From NCBI GenBank assembly GCA_036346355.1, contig CM070570.1, positions 48,809,592 to 48,873,591 on the forward strand: a stretch of 64,000 nt of DNA, read 5' to 3'. Shown in pieces: positions 11,253 to 21,810 of the stretch. The notes beneath the pieces are model-generated. The model did not search any database and was not told the DNA's origin. It worked only from the letters and a program-made list of their open reading frames with translations. Source of the DNA: Rhipidocladum racemiflorum. Its lineage: Eukaryota > Streptophyta > Magnoliopsida > Poales > Poaceae. Every line of letters starts with the position of its first letter. Positions within the stretch are counted from its first letter, which is position 1. Both the position numbers and the translations under genes were made by a program.

Positions 11253-11555
11253 CACTACTACAAAACAGTACATAGGTAACGTTCTATTTGTGACGGTTTT
11301 TTAACCGCCACAAATAAAAGTATTAGTGGCGGTTCTTTAATTCCGAACGGGGAAAATCATCAGTGGCGGTTTTTATTTAGAACCGCCACAGATAATTCAA
11401 TATCTGTGACGATTTTTGGTTGGAACCGCCACAAATACTTTTTTGAATATTTGTGGCGGTTCTAAAACAAAACCGTCATTGATAATACGAATATTTGTGG
11501 CGATTTTGTTTTAGAACCATCGCAGATATTATTATCTGTGGCGGTTTTAATACTC
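11253..11555 (+). repeat. CACTA-1 terminal and subterminal inverted repeats
   Basis: After the CACTA terminus, about ten copies of a GTGGCGGTTCT / AGAACCGCCAC motif alternate in orientation, separated by short AT-rich links. Neighbouring copies can pair into hairpins. In En/Spm elements such arrays are where the transposon-encoded DNA-binding protein sits. Confidence 0.85.
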
Positions 11556-11557
11556 CC

Positions 11558-11566
11558 TATAAATAA
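11558..11566 (+). promoter_or_regulatory. TATA box of the CACTA-1 transcription unit
   Basis: CTATAAATA lies directly downstream of the subterminal repeats and upstream of a leader starting near 11590. The location matches the En/Spm layout, where the promoter abuts the subterminal array. Confidence 0.6.
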
Positions 11567-11775
11567 CCCCTACAGCAGCTCGCTCAGGTCATTTTCCTCC
11601 CCGAGAACAAAACAAAGTTTCAAGATATCAGATTTTGTTTCCAAAGAATCTTGAGCTTTTACTTCCTAGAGTTGTTCCATGGTGAGTAATTTGTTCTCCT
11701 CTCTTCATTTGTGGTGATGCAGTTGCAATTTAATGTTTAGATCTAGTTTATTTAATATTCTCCTCTCTTCAAATG
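11567..11775 (+). other. CACTA-1 leader and start of first intron
   Basis: A non-coding leader is followed by CCATGGTGAGTAATTTG near 11677-11693, where CATG|GTGAGT would make a good splice donor. The AT-rich continuation carries short direct repeats of TTCTCCTCTCTTCA. It continues at 14615 once the inserted solo LTR is ignored. Confidence 0.45.
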
Positions 11776-14614
11776 TGTCAAGGCCCCAATTTCAAAAATT
11801 TTGGGAAATCCGGAATATCCGGATTAAACATCCGGAATGTCCGGATATAACCCGGAATGTTCGGATTGAATATCCGGAGTATCCGGATTAGCTCGCCCGA
11901 ACACCTCAACCCGGAGTATCCAGACTACTTGTCCGGAGTGTCCGGGTTAATTCTACCGAAGACCCCAACCCGAAGTCTCCGGGTTAAACATCCGGAGAGT
12001 CCGGACTGTGCGGGGGTTGAGTATAAAATCCCATTTCGTGGCTCTTCACTCACCTCACCTCGTATTTGTTGCTCTCCACCTCTCCCGTGCGTCTCCTCCA
12101 CCCCAAGCTCGTCTCCGACGAGTCCCCACCGGCCGGTGACCTCCCGTGCTCCTCCCCGGTGACTCCTCCACTCCGGTGACCTCAAGTTCCTCCCCAAGCC
12201 GGCGTCTTCTTCCTCCTACCCGGCTTTCCCCTTCCTCTCCTTCATCCTCCTTGAAGGTAGGACCTCTTCTTGGAGTTGATTCGTAGATTTTTGGGTTCTA
12301 GGGCGTCCATGGGAGTAGATTTGAGGCTTGGTATGTAGATTGGGGGTTGGGGTTAAAACCTTGGGAGTGTTAGGGTTTTGGTCGGTGGTTCGATTTGGGG
12401 TGGTTTTGGCAATGTAGGGTGTAGGGTGAGAGATCGGGGGTAGATGATGCCGTTCTAAACATCGGATTTAGTTTTGGCCATGGGCTACCCGAATGCGCCT
12501 CGTTTCGTCGTGGTTTGAGCTAGCTCGGAGCTTCTCCGGCTTAGCCATGTGTAGGGAAGTGGTGGATCGGGTTCTTGCGGTGTCGTAGAACTTGGCGGCA
12601 CCCTGATCCCTAGTGTTAGTTAGGCGAAATGCGCCATGTCCGGAGTGTCCGGCCAAATGGTCCGGAATGTCCGGCTCATCCGGACTATTTGGATTAAATA
12701 TCCGGGCTGTCCGGGTTTGACTGGTCTGTTCGGTGGGGGAGTCTCGTGGTAACCCTTTTCAATTGCATTGCATGCATCTCATTCATGCATTATGTTCGTA
12801 TAGGGAACGAGATCGCGGTGACTGACGTGGCCGTGGTCGAGGGGATTGCCGAAGAGCAAGTCGTGGTTGAAACTCAAGCAGAAGCATCAGGCAAGCACCT
12901 AAGTATATTCAACCCTAGTTGTAATTCTATTTTTGTGAATGAACTGCTTATAGGATGTTTAAGTATGCATTAGGAATCGAATTGGGAAATTGAAAGTAGA
13001 ACCTAATTGCTGCACTTATCTTCCTTGGAATTGTTAAACATCTCCTTTGAAGCTAGTTTATGGGTAATTACATGTGTCCATGCTTAGTTTGGCTTAGGTG
13101 TCGGGTATGGGCCAAGTGGTGGATGGTTACGCCGCTTGTGAGTTTTTACTTCTCAATCATTTGGTTACAATGGTTATGGTTATGAGGGGAAATGGAAATA
13201 TGAAATGAGACCGAGCGAGAGAGTTGGATCACTTGAGTGTGGAGACTCTAGTGTGGTAGTCTCGCTTGTGTCGATTGAGGACCGATCCGTTGTTTGCCCT
13301 TCAATCGAGCACACCTTGTTGATCGCATGCCGGAAATGGGACGGTAAGCTATTCTTTCATCGCATGCTATTCGATGGGGCATGCCCTCATGCGGTTGGGC
13401 GTGGTTGAGGGCGAGGCTTAGGCTGACCCTCGAGGGCCAAGCCGGGCTTGGGCCGCTCGAGGGGGTGCTAGGTGCTCGGGCCGCATGAAGATGTCCCCAA
13501 CGGATTGGTACGGATGGGAGGAGGGTTGACATGAGGTTCTTCGTGGCACATGTCGTGCGATTGATGATCCCCTGCAGGGTGAATAAGCGATTCGAATTAC
13601 CGCGCTCTTGGATATGAGCACGCTTGATCTTAGCACACTTCAACGTAGTAATAACTTGAACTTAATGGTAGTTGGAAATGGGGGTGAGATACTCGTTTAT
13701 GTTGGCACTTGCTTCATGTCAATTGTAAAATTTCAGATTTCCCTCTAGAGATAGGTGATGTTCACAAGTGCTATTAAACCGGTGAAGTTGAGTAGTGAAA
13801 TGTAATTAAACAACAAAGTTAAGCTTTTCCGCACCTTTACCTTAAGCTTGATTCCTTGCTACACCCAAATGCATATTCTTTCGAGTCGGTCATATATGGA
13901 CCACGGGTAAGTCTTGCGAGTACCTTCTGTACTCATGCTTTTGCTTTATGGTTTTCAGGTGAGGGTCCGGACGGATGCGAGTTCTGTCCGTACTGCCTCT
14001 CGGTGACCGGGCGGGGCACCGAGTAGAGGCCATCTACGCCGTCGCACACACCCGGGAGGTTCAGAGGCAGAACAATTCCGGAGATGCATTGCTTTTGGGT
14101 TTAGTTCGATAGTTGGGTGTTCTTTTGTTGTATAGTTAGTTTCACAATTATGTCTTTTCTATCCCTGGGATACTTGGTTTCTTACGCAGTGAACACTTGA
14201 TGTATGTGGTTACTCGCCTCGTGTTTGTGATGTTATTTCTGTCTTCGTTGGCCTTTGTGCCTTGTTGTCGGTCGGGGTTGTAGGGGTTTTGTCTTTGTGC
14301 CGTAGTGTTTGGTTGGTTGTGCTTCCACGTTGCGTACTTTGGTTGTGGGGTTCCGCGTTCGTTGCCCCCTTTATGCAAATTGAATTGATATGGCATTGGA
14401 AACCGGTATACGGGGATCCTAGGTGAACTTCGGGTCGCATACCGGGGGAATACCAGGATTGTTGTCGAGTTATTCGAAGGGTCTCATCGTCGTCTCAGTT
14501 GGGCTTGGGTGCTAACACTGCGAGCGCCCTCGACGATCCGTTGTTAGTCTCCAAATCCGGTTGGGATGGCTAAACCCCCAAATAACCCGAGGACAGTCTA
14601 GGCGGCTCCTCTCA
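11776..14614 (+). repeat. solo LTR, 2.8 kb, family not identified
   Basis: It runs TGTCAAGGCCCC... to ...CTCTCA and is flanked by a perfect 5-bp duplication AAATG (11771-11775 and 14615-14619). A second copy of the CACTA target sequence at about 27740-27780 shows the uninterrupted site. A TATA box at 12022 sets the plus strand as sense. The segment upstream of it holds many CCGGA-N3-TCCGG palindromes. No PBS, PPT or pol is present. The frames at 13205-13643 and elsewhere are short and without motifs. The superfamily cannot be told from the LTR alone. Confidence 0.8.
12022..12028 (+). promoter_or_regulatory. TATA box of the solo LTR
   Basis: TATAAAA lies 247 bp into the LTR, just after the CCGGA palindrome array. 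A start site about 30 bp downstream would fit CTTCACTCACCTCACC. Confidence 0.5.
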
Positions 14615-14877
14615 AAATGCAACGTTTAGATTTAATTTATTTTTATTTACCTAGCATTTTTTAGATTAATTTATATCTAGATGATGAATTTATTACCTTG
14701 CTCTATTAGATTAAGTTGTCTACCTTTTTTAGATGACAAATTATTGGATCGATATTAATAAACATTAAATTTTAGTTAATATGGTACATGGGTGATCATG
14801 AAGTTGCCTTGCATTTTGAGATGATGAATTTATTATCTAGCTTCTTGAGAGGATAAATTTAATTTTGGCTATGTATG
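14615..14877 (+). other. CACTA-1 intron segment, first copy of an internal repeat
   Basis: AT-rich DNA between the solo LTR and Tekay element A. About 140 bp of it (CTAGCATTTTTTAGATTAA, then TTAGATTAAGTTGTCTAC, and so on) recurs at about 27745-27886, so the CACTA intron held a direct duplication with a period near 440 bp before the insertions. No coding frame. Confidence 0.6.
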
Positions 14878-17800
14878 TGTCGGGACCCCGAATTTGCAAA
14901 TCCGGACCCTCTGTGTATTCAGCACTAGTCCAGGAACGCGCTAGTGCACACAGTCTTAACATTGGTAAATATCACAATCATACCACTCGATACCAATAAA
15001 GTACTTTATTTAAATAACCAAATCAGTTTACTCGACCTTATGGCCAAGTTACAAATGTATGCCTCGTAAGGCGAAACTTATTCAGAGAAAAATAATAGCA
15101 AATGAAAATCAAATAACCGTGGCGCCATCCAAAGATACCACAGTAACCGACCGGGCTCGCTTCCCTAAGTAGACGGATCCTCTTGGAGTTCCTCCTCCAA
15201 AGCTGGTGTAGTCTCCTCTTCAACTGGTATTGTGTTGAGGCAAGGGTGAGTACTTGGTACTCAGCAAGTCATGCACAGAATGCAAGCTAATATACTATAT
15301 GCATGGCTTGGTACAAAGGAATAGCGCAAGGTATATTTGCGAAACTTGACATTTGAAAAGTAATATAAGTAGATTCGAAAGCAGTAGAAATAAGTAAAGC
15401 ATAAATAACTTTTCAAGAAGTTTAATAAACATTTTTCCCCATCCTAAACCATATTTCCATCATCCTCATTATTAAACCAACCCACCTTTCAAACCAAAGT
15501 TATTTTTTTGAGAAAATCTAACCCTTGACTGTAATTCCCGAGCATTGTCCAGTACCGTGGACTCGGCTATTTAAATAGATTCTACACTCTGCAGAGGTTA
15601 TGCACTTTACCCACAAGATACAGTCAAACACCACAAAGGCGAGTTCAGTAATAAAGCCTTTCTAAGCCTCAAACAACACAGTGGTCCTCTCAGGTTCATG
15701 CTCTACACCATCCCTTCCCTTAGCCAAGGCGAAGTATGGGACCAACACACCGTTAGATGGGTATCTGGCCACGGCCACGATACGCTCCCCCGTACAATCA
15801 CACAAACGGTGTAATTGACACCCTGAGGCTCCACAAGTGAGTCCTTAGCGACTTAGTCAACTAGGGTCGTCCCATTCCAGCCATGTGGTTGCAAGTATGA
15901 CCAGTTCAAAGGCTTGCAAGGTTAAGTCCTTAGAGTGACCAGGGCAAGACTACCCAAAAACCAAATCAACATCCCCAATGCCACAATGGCCCACTGATTA
16001 CTCTTGCCACATGCCCTGGCCGAAATCGTTTATCAAACCCCGCTTGATTACCATGCACCACGTGCCATCAACATCACATGATACTTTTCCCAAAACAGGT
16101 TCAATATATCATTAAGTCAATATTAACATTTGATTGTCCAAAATCATGTCATGAGCACGAAAGGTGTCTAAGCGATACTACAACGGTCCTAAACCCATGT
16201 TGGCAATTTAATAATGTCCAACTAGTAATCCACAACTAGGGTGACAAAGGGTCATAGCACATACTTAAGTAATCAAGGTGTCATACAGCAAATTGGTATT
16301 TATCTAACCCCATGTTTAAACAAAGTATCTTTCTAATTGAACTAGCATGCAATAGTTTAAATCAAAATAGGTTTCAAAATGGGATCAATATGGTCAAAGC
16401 ATAACTTGCCTTCAAAGAGTACTTGTTCTTGGTCTTGAGTTGGATCCTGAGTCAATACTTCTCCTTCGAATCCTTCCGGCACTTCAACGTCTACTCGTAA
16501 AGCGTGCAAATAGCAAATACGCAAATAAACAATAGGCAAAAACATCCCAAAACTCCAAATAAAATCCATAAACAGAGAGAACATAATTTTCTGGATTTTT
16601 AGAAACTGGAATCGTCAAATTTGGAGTTAAGACGCAAAAGTTATGATTATTTAAAGTTCAAATAATCAATTAAATAATTTTACAGAGAAAAACTTTAGTC
16701 CAAAAATTAAATAAAATTCATATTTAGGTAGATCTCAATTTTATACAAATTTAGAAATTTGAATCACTCAAATCGGAGTTGAAACGCAAAAGTTATAAGC
16801 GTTTGAAGTTTGAATCAAAATCTGAAATCATTATTTCGAATTAATAAATCATTTTCTTTTTCGGAAATTAATTATTGCGTCAGCATGGACACGTGGCAGC
16901 CTCTGATTGGTTGGCTGACGTCAGCCGGTCCATGGACTCGGTCCACGCTCGGCTCGGGTCCACCGTGGACTCGGTCCACGACTCCACGTCTCGCTGACAT
17001 GTGGGACCACTCGGGTGACGTCATCGCTGACGTCAGCGGGGACTCGGCACAGTGGCGACATGTGGGACCCATGGCGTCATGGGTGGCGTCCGCGGTGCGA
17101 TCGGCCGACACGCGGGCCCCGCGTGTCGGTGGCCACTGCGACGCAGCGTCTGACGGCCCGACCGCGTCGGTCCAACTTCCCGACACGTGGCGCAATCACG
17201 GCCGTTGGTTTGAAAATCAACGGCGTGGATTAGATCCAGGGTTAACACGTTGAAACTACTCGTTGATCGTGGGCCGTTCGATTTAGATCGGACGGTCCAG
17301 ATCTAATCCTATAATAACACTACTACGGCACGTGGCAATTGTGAACCGTTGGATCTTGATCCAACGGTCCAGATCTAATCGGGTTTGGAACACGTGAACT
17401 CACCTCAACCGCACGATCAAGATCGGACGGTCCACAGAGCTCGCGAGGGCGATGGCGACGCGGCGGAGCAAGACCACCGGAGACGAGAACGACGACGAGC
17501 CCGATGGCGTTTCGGGGTTGCTCCGGCGAAGTGAAGGGTCTCTTCGGGTGCGCCTCGTCACGGTGGTTCCGGATCTGGGCTCCTTCTCGGCGGAAGACGA
17601 CGGACGGCGGCGGAATCGGCGTTCAACCGCTGCGCACAGGGCTCCAACTCCGGCGAGCACGTACGGGCAAACGGCGACGGCTCAGGCGAGATGGCTCGGG
17701 GGAACGGGTGCGCAAGGATGAGGGCAACCTCGGGGGACGTCTCACGCTTTAAATAGCCTCGGCGTTCGTGCCCGAGACGGAAACCTAATTCTACACGGCG

Positions 17801-18369
17801 GCGGGCGCGGCGTGAGTCCGCCGGACTCGGCGGAGACGATGACGCTCACCGCCCACGTGGCACGATCAACGCGCCACGATCGACGGCGCGATCGGATCCG
17901 GGCCGGATACGGCTCGAACCGTGCAGACGGCGGATCTCACCGTTGGATCTTGATCCAACGGTTGGGATTGATTAGGTTTTGAGCCGGTTTGATCGAGTCA
18001 ATCGCTCGGTCGGACTCGAGTCCGACTCGGTTCCGACTTCGGTCGGATGAACGATACTCGACCGAGTTGGATTTCCAGCGATTTAATATTTAAAATAATT
18101 CCCAGTAATTCATTTAATTCATTAAAAATAGCAAAAGACTCAGAAAAATTCCAGAAAAATTCTGGAAAATATTTTAGGGTATTTGGGACTCAAATAAAAT
18201 ATTTCCAACAAAATTTTATTTGTAAAATCAAATTCTTTAATTATTTCAAAATGGAATAAATTCAAATAAATTCCAAATAAATCCAAATAAATTCCAGAAA
18301 ATTCCAAAAATTCACCAAAGTGCCAAATCACACATGAATTTAAGAAAAGCAAAATTTTGGGGTGTTACA
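14878..18369 (-). repeat. 3' LTR of Tekay element A
   Basis: It starts at the GTATG duplication and ends TTACA, with the polypurine tract next to it. Compared with the right LTR, AT-rich parts are virtually identical. Differences bunch at CAG/CCG-containing spots, for example GCAAATGAAAATC against GCAGCGGAAAATC near 15100 and 24284. A TATA-like box is at 17749-17758 (minus). Perfect palindromes lie at 17346-17367, 17940-17961 and 18009-18026. Confidence 0.92.
15165..16490 (-). CDS. spliced small-ORF-like segments, 3' LTR of A
   Basis: Segment 16490-16410 (81 nt) and segment 15223-15165 (59 nt) on the minus strand. The first follows GTAG and ends TTTGAAG|GCAAGT; the second follows CCAG and ends at TAG. 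Joined, they give a 46-residue acidic C-terminus. It starts DVEVPEGFEGEVLTQ, continues to VLFE, and then ends VEEETTPALEEELQEDPST and stop. No stop codon interrupts it in this copy. The initiating exon is unknown: a strong donor (GAG|GTGAGT) lies at about 17403, but the frame entering it carries a TGA. The function is unknown. Confidence 0.45.
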
Positions 18370-18382
18370 AACCTCCTCTTAA
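18370..18382 (-). other. polypurine tract of element A
   Basis: The minus strand reads AAGAGGAGGTT directly against the 3' LTR, the usual plus-strand priming site. Confidence 0.7.
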
Positions 18383-18402
18383 TGTAATCTCGTCCCCGAG
18401 AT

Positions 18403-19113
18403 TCAGGGCTCACTACAGAATAGGTTTGGAAACTCTTTCCTCAAATCCTCTTCGCGCTCCCAAGTCGCTTCGCTTTCTCCATGGTTGCTCCACTGAACTC
18501 TACAGAAACGGGTTAACTTGTTTCTAGTTTCTCGATCCATTGTGTCCAGAATCCTCACGGGATGCTCCTTATAAGTCAAATCCTCTTGCAACTCAATTGA
18601 TTCTAACGGTGTCTGTTCCTCAGGAACTCGGAGACACTTCTTCAACTGGGACACATGGAACACATCATGTACCCCTGCTAACGACTGTGGCAACTCCAGC
18701 TGATAAGCAACTTCGCCTCTGCGGCTCAAAATCTTAAATGGTCCAACATAACGGGGTGCAAGTTTCCCTTTGGCATGGAACCTCTTAACTCCCCTGAGAG
18801 GCGTAACTCTGAGGTAAACAAAGTCTTCTGGTTCAAAACTCAAATCTCGGCGACGATTGTCAAGATAACTCTTCTGTCGAGATTGGGCTATCTTCAACCT
18901 TTCCCTAATCATGGCGACCGCTCTTGACCTCTTGAAGAATATCAGGTCCAAGACACGGCTCACGGTCTCATTCCAATTCAATGGCGTCCGACAGGTCGAC
19001 CATACAAAGGCCTCAAAAGGTGACATCTCAGAACTAGCCTGATAACTATTGTTGTAACTAAACTCAAAGATACGGCAAACTTTTATCCCAAGAGGTAGCA
19101 TAAGCCAATGCAC
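18403..19113 (-). pseudogene. pol: element A integrase C-terminus and chromodomain-like tail
   Basis: A 236-codon frame. It opens with the end of the integrase core (FSYNNSYQASSEMSPFEA), then a GPY/F-type module (LAPRYVGPFKILSRRGEVAYQL), HDVFHVSQLKKCL, and a chromodomain-like end (RFCRVQWSNHGESEATWE) before the stop at 18403. In chromoviruses this tail helps direct insertion, often towards methylated-histone chromatin. The segment just after the core is garbled (FVWSTCRTPLNWNETVSRV), so a frameshift or miscall is likely. Its upstream neighbour is in another frame. Confidence 0.85.
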
Positions 19114-19119
19114 AAGCTC

Positions 19120-19650
19120 TCAACATATCCTCCAGACTGGTTGACTCTTTCGGCCTGTCCATCCGTCCTGTGGATGATAAGTCATCTTGAAGTTCAAACG
19201 GGTTCCCATGGCTTCATGCAACTTATTCCGAACCTTGAGGTAAATTGGGTACCTCTGTCCCGATACAATCCTCTTTGGCACTCCGTGCAAACAGACAATC
19301 CTGATCATGTATAATTCTGCTAATTTATCTCCCGAGTAAGTGGTCTTCACGGGGATAAAATGGGCTACTTTAGTCAAGCGATCCACTATAACCCATATGG
19401 AGTCATAACCTCCTTGAGTCTTCGGCAAACCGGTAATGAAATCCATTCCGATTTCCTCCCACTTCCACTCAGGTATTTTCAGCGGTTGTAGCAATCCCGC
19501 TGGTCTCTCGATGCATTGCCTTGACTCTCCGGCATACGCCGCACAATGCAACATGCTCGGCAACTTCCGTTTCATACTCGGCCACCGAATCTCTCCTTGA
19601 GATCTGATACATCTTGGCGCTTCCAGGATGAATTGAGTACTTGGAGTCAT
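19120..19650 (-). pseudogene. pol: element A integrase core, degenerate
   Basis: MDFITGLPKTQGGYDSIWVIVDRL gives the first catalytic Asp region, followed by HFIPVKTT and LHGVPKRIVS. The second Asp motif, normally SDRGTQF, is destroyed (IVSGQRYPIY), and the region with the catalytic Glu is frameshifted (YHPQDGWTGRKSQ). The zinc-binding part upstream is also broken around 19500-19600. It cannot encode a working integrase. Confidence 0.85.
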
Positions 19651-20300
19651 GGGCTTCCTCGAATCGCTTGCTTTAACTCCTTGTTAGGCACACAAATGCG
19701 ATCCTTCATCCACAACGTGCCTTGCTCATCCAACTTGAAGTCCTCTGCCTTGCCTTCCTCCTTGATGGACTTAATCCTGCGGATCTTGTCATCATCCTTC
19801 TGTCCTTCTCGGATCTGATCCTCTAGGGTAGGCTTTACTTCTAATGTGGCCAAGAATCCGCTAGGTACTACCTCAATCTTCATTTTCTGAAAATCCTCAC
19901 ATAACTCATCCTGACTTGTGGCTAGCAACGTACTCACGGTATGGCTTTTCCGACTCAGAGCATCGGCTACTACGTTGGCCTTCCCGGGATGGTAATGGAT
20001 TCCAACATTATAGTCCTTGATCAACTCTAACCATCTCCTCTGCCTCATATTCAGATCCGACTGGGTGAATATGTACTTAAGGCTCTTATGATCCGTATAT
20101 ACTTCACATCTGTTTCCAATCAGATAGTGACGCCATATCTTCAAAGCATGCACTACGGCAGCTAACTCTAAGTCATGCGTCGGATAATTTTCCTCATGCG
20201 GCCTCAACTGCCTTGATGCATAAGCGACGACCTTTCCATTCTGCGAGACAAGACACATCCAAGTCCTTGGCGCGATGCGTCACAATAAATATCGAAGCTT
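19647..20300 (-). pseudogene. pol: element A RNase H and linker to integrase
   Basis: The frame at 19647-20258 has KVVAYASRQLRPHEENYPTH, the catalytic Glu in HDLELAAV, the YTDHKSLKYIFTQ motif with the next catalytic Asp, and HYHPGKANVVADALSR at the end of RNase H. The first catalytic Asp (the CDASRQG motif in element B) falls in the frameshifted stretch at about 20260-20300. A linker rich in charged residues follows and then VPNKELKQAI, the start of the integrase zinc-binding region. Confidence 0.85.
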
Positions 20301-21269
20301 TGAGCAACATCCTAGAACTAACACCGGTGCCGATGTCAATCGCTTTTCGATTCCTGAAATCCTTTTTCACATTCCGGCGTCCATGCAAACTTCTTTTCCT
20401 TCCTCGCCAGATTGCGTAAGAGGTTTCGCAATTGTCGAGAAGCCTTCGATGAAACGGGCGTAGTATCCTGCCATTCCAAGGAAACTCCGAATCTGGTCAC
20501 AGTCTTGGTACGCTCCCAATGTAACACAGCTTTTACTTTGCTTGGATCTACGGCGACCCTTCATGCGGTCATTACATGTCCAAGAAACTCCACCTTGTCC
20601 TTCCAAAAATCACACTTGCCGAACTTGGCGAAAAGTTGCTGTTCCTCGCCTTTTTCCAAAACTCGCCTTAAGTGTTCGGCATGTTCATCCTCCTGTCTTG
20701 GAGTAGATTAGGATATCGTCTATGAACACGCATTTACAAACTTGTCCAAATATTCCATGAACACCTTATTCATCATATTCATGAAATAATTTGGCGCATT
20801 TGTCAATCCAAAGGACATAGCGTAAACTCGTAATGTCCATATCTTGACGAGAATGCGATCTTGAATATCTTACGATCGGATCTTCAATCGATGGTATCCC
20901 GATCTCGAGATCAATCTTGGAGAAAACTCGGCTCCTCTCAACCGATCAAACAAATCATCAATCCTGGTAGCGGATACTTATTCTTCACGGTGACTTCATT
21001 GAGTGCACGGTAGTCAATGCACATCCTGAAACTCCCGTCTTTCTTCTTGACAAACAAAACTGGTGCTCCCACGGCGACGAACTCGGCCTGATAAATCCTT
21101 TCTCCATTAACTCTTCTATTTGTTTCTTCATTTCTACCAACTCCTCGGTGGACATCCGATAGGGTCTCTTTGCTATCGGTCTTTGTGCAGTACAAGCTCT
21201 ATCACAAACTCTATGTCCCTGCCTGCGGCATACCAGGTAGATCTTCGGGAAAAACATCGGGGTACTCAT
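20300..21269 (-). pseudogene. pol: element A reverse transcriptase, degenerate
   Basis: Recognisable pieces across frames: PYRMSTEELVEMKKQIEELM and GFIRPSSSPW (20985-21269); APVLFVKKKDGSFRMCIDYR (20938-21195); and IRSFLGMAGYYARFIEGFST (20367-20606) in the connection region. The block that should hold the active-site VFIDD motif lies near 20700-20745 and is interrupted by frameshifts. The element B copy keeps more of this region. Confidence 0.85.
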
Positions 21270-21660
21270 TCACTACTGGGACATCCTCTATGCTGATTGC
21301 CTTGGTACTGTTAACCATCAACTGTCCATCTCTAACTGCAGTGGCTTGAAATTCCACTTTCTTCCCATACGGGCTCTCAACTGAGATAGTCCTTCGTCCA
21401 CAATCCAATACGGCCTTGTGCTTGGATAACCAATCCATTCCCAATATAACGTCTAAGGTCTGGGTCTCCAAAATTATAAGGTTTGCTAGGAATTCTATTC
21501 CACCTATTAGTATTCTTACCCCGGAACATCCTACTTTCGTTCGGAGTTCGGAACCAGGGGTTTGAACTAAAAGCATGCACTTAAGTCTTGCAATCCTCAA
21601 ATCATTTCTAGTAGCAAAGCCTTGCGAAACAAACGAATGCGAAGCTCCAGAGTCAAACAA
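21211..21660 (-). pseudogene. pol: element A aspartic protease
   Basis: The frame starts at the active-site motif MFDSGASHSFVS, then LGMDWLSKHKAVLDC, and continues to the VVNEYPDVFPEDLPGMP linker that leads into RT. This is one of the better-kept segments of element A. The sequence upstream that should join it to gag (21660-21810) is frameshifted. Confidence 0.85.
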
Positions 21661-21810
21661 AACCGTTGCAGGTACTGAGTTAACAAGTAACTTACCCGAT
21701 CTGACGACGTCAGTAGCATTCGTAGTGCATCTGCGGTGACATGGTTGACTCGGCCTCTCACCACGATGCAGGGTGTGGCTCCTGGTGCTAGCGTCCTAGC
21801 TGGGTGGTTC

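Noticed and set aside
12746..12973. 75-codon frame in the 11776 solo LTR resembling an exon
   Set aside because: It has a possible splice context and an acidic stretch (VAVVEGIAEEQVVVETQAEA), but only one copy of this LTR is in the window, so there is no conservation to support it.
16810..17253. 147-codon plus-strand frame in the Tekay A LTR
   Set aside because: It is antisense to the element and its counterpart in the other LTR (26000-26269) breaks early. No motif.
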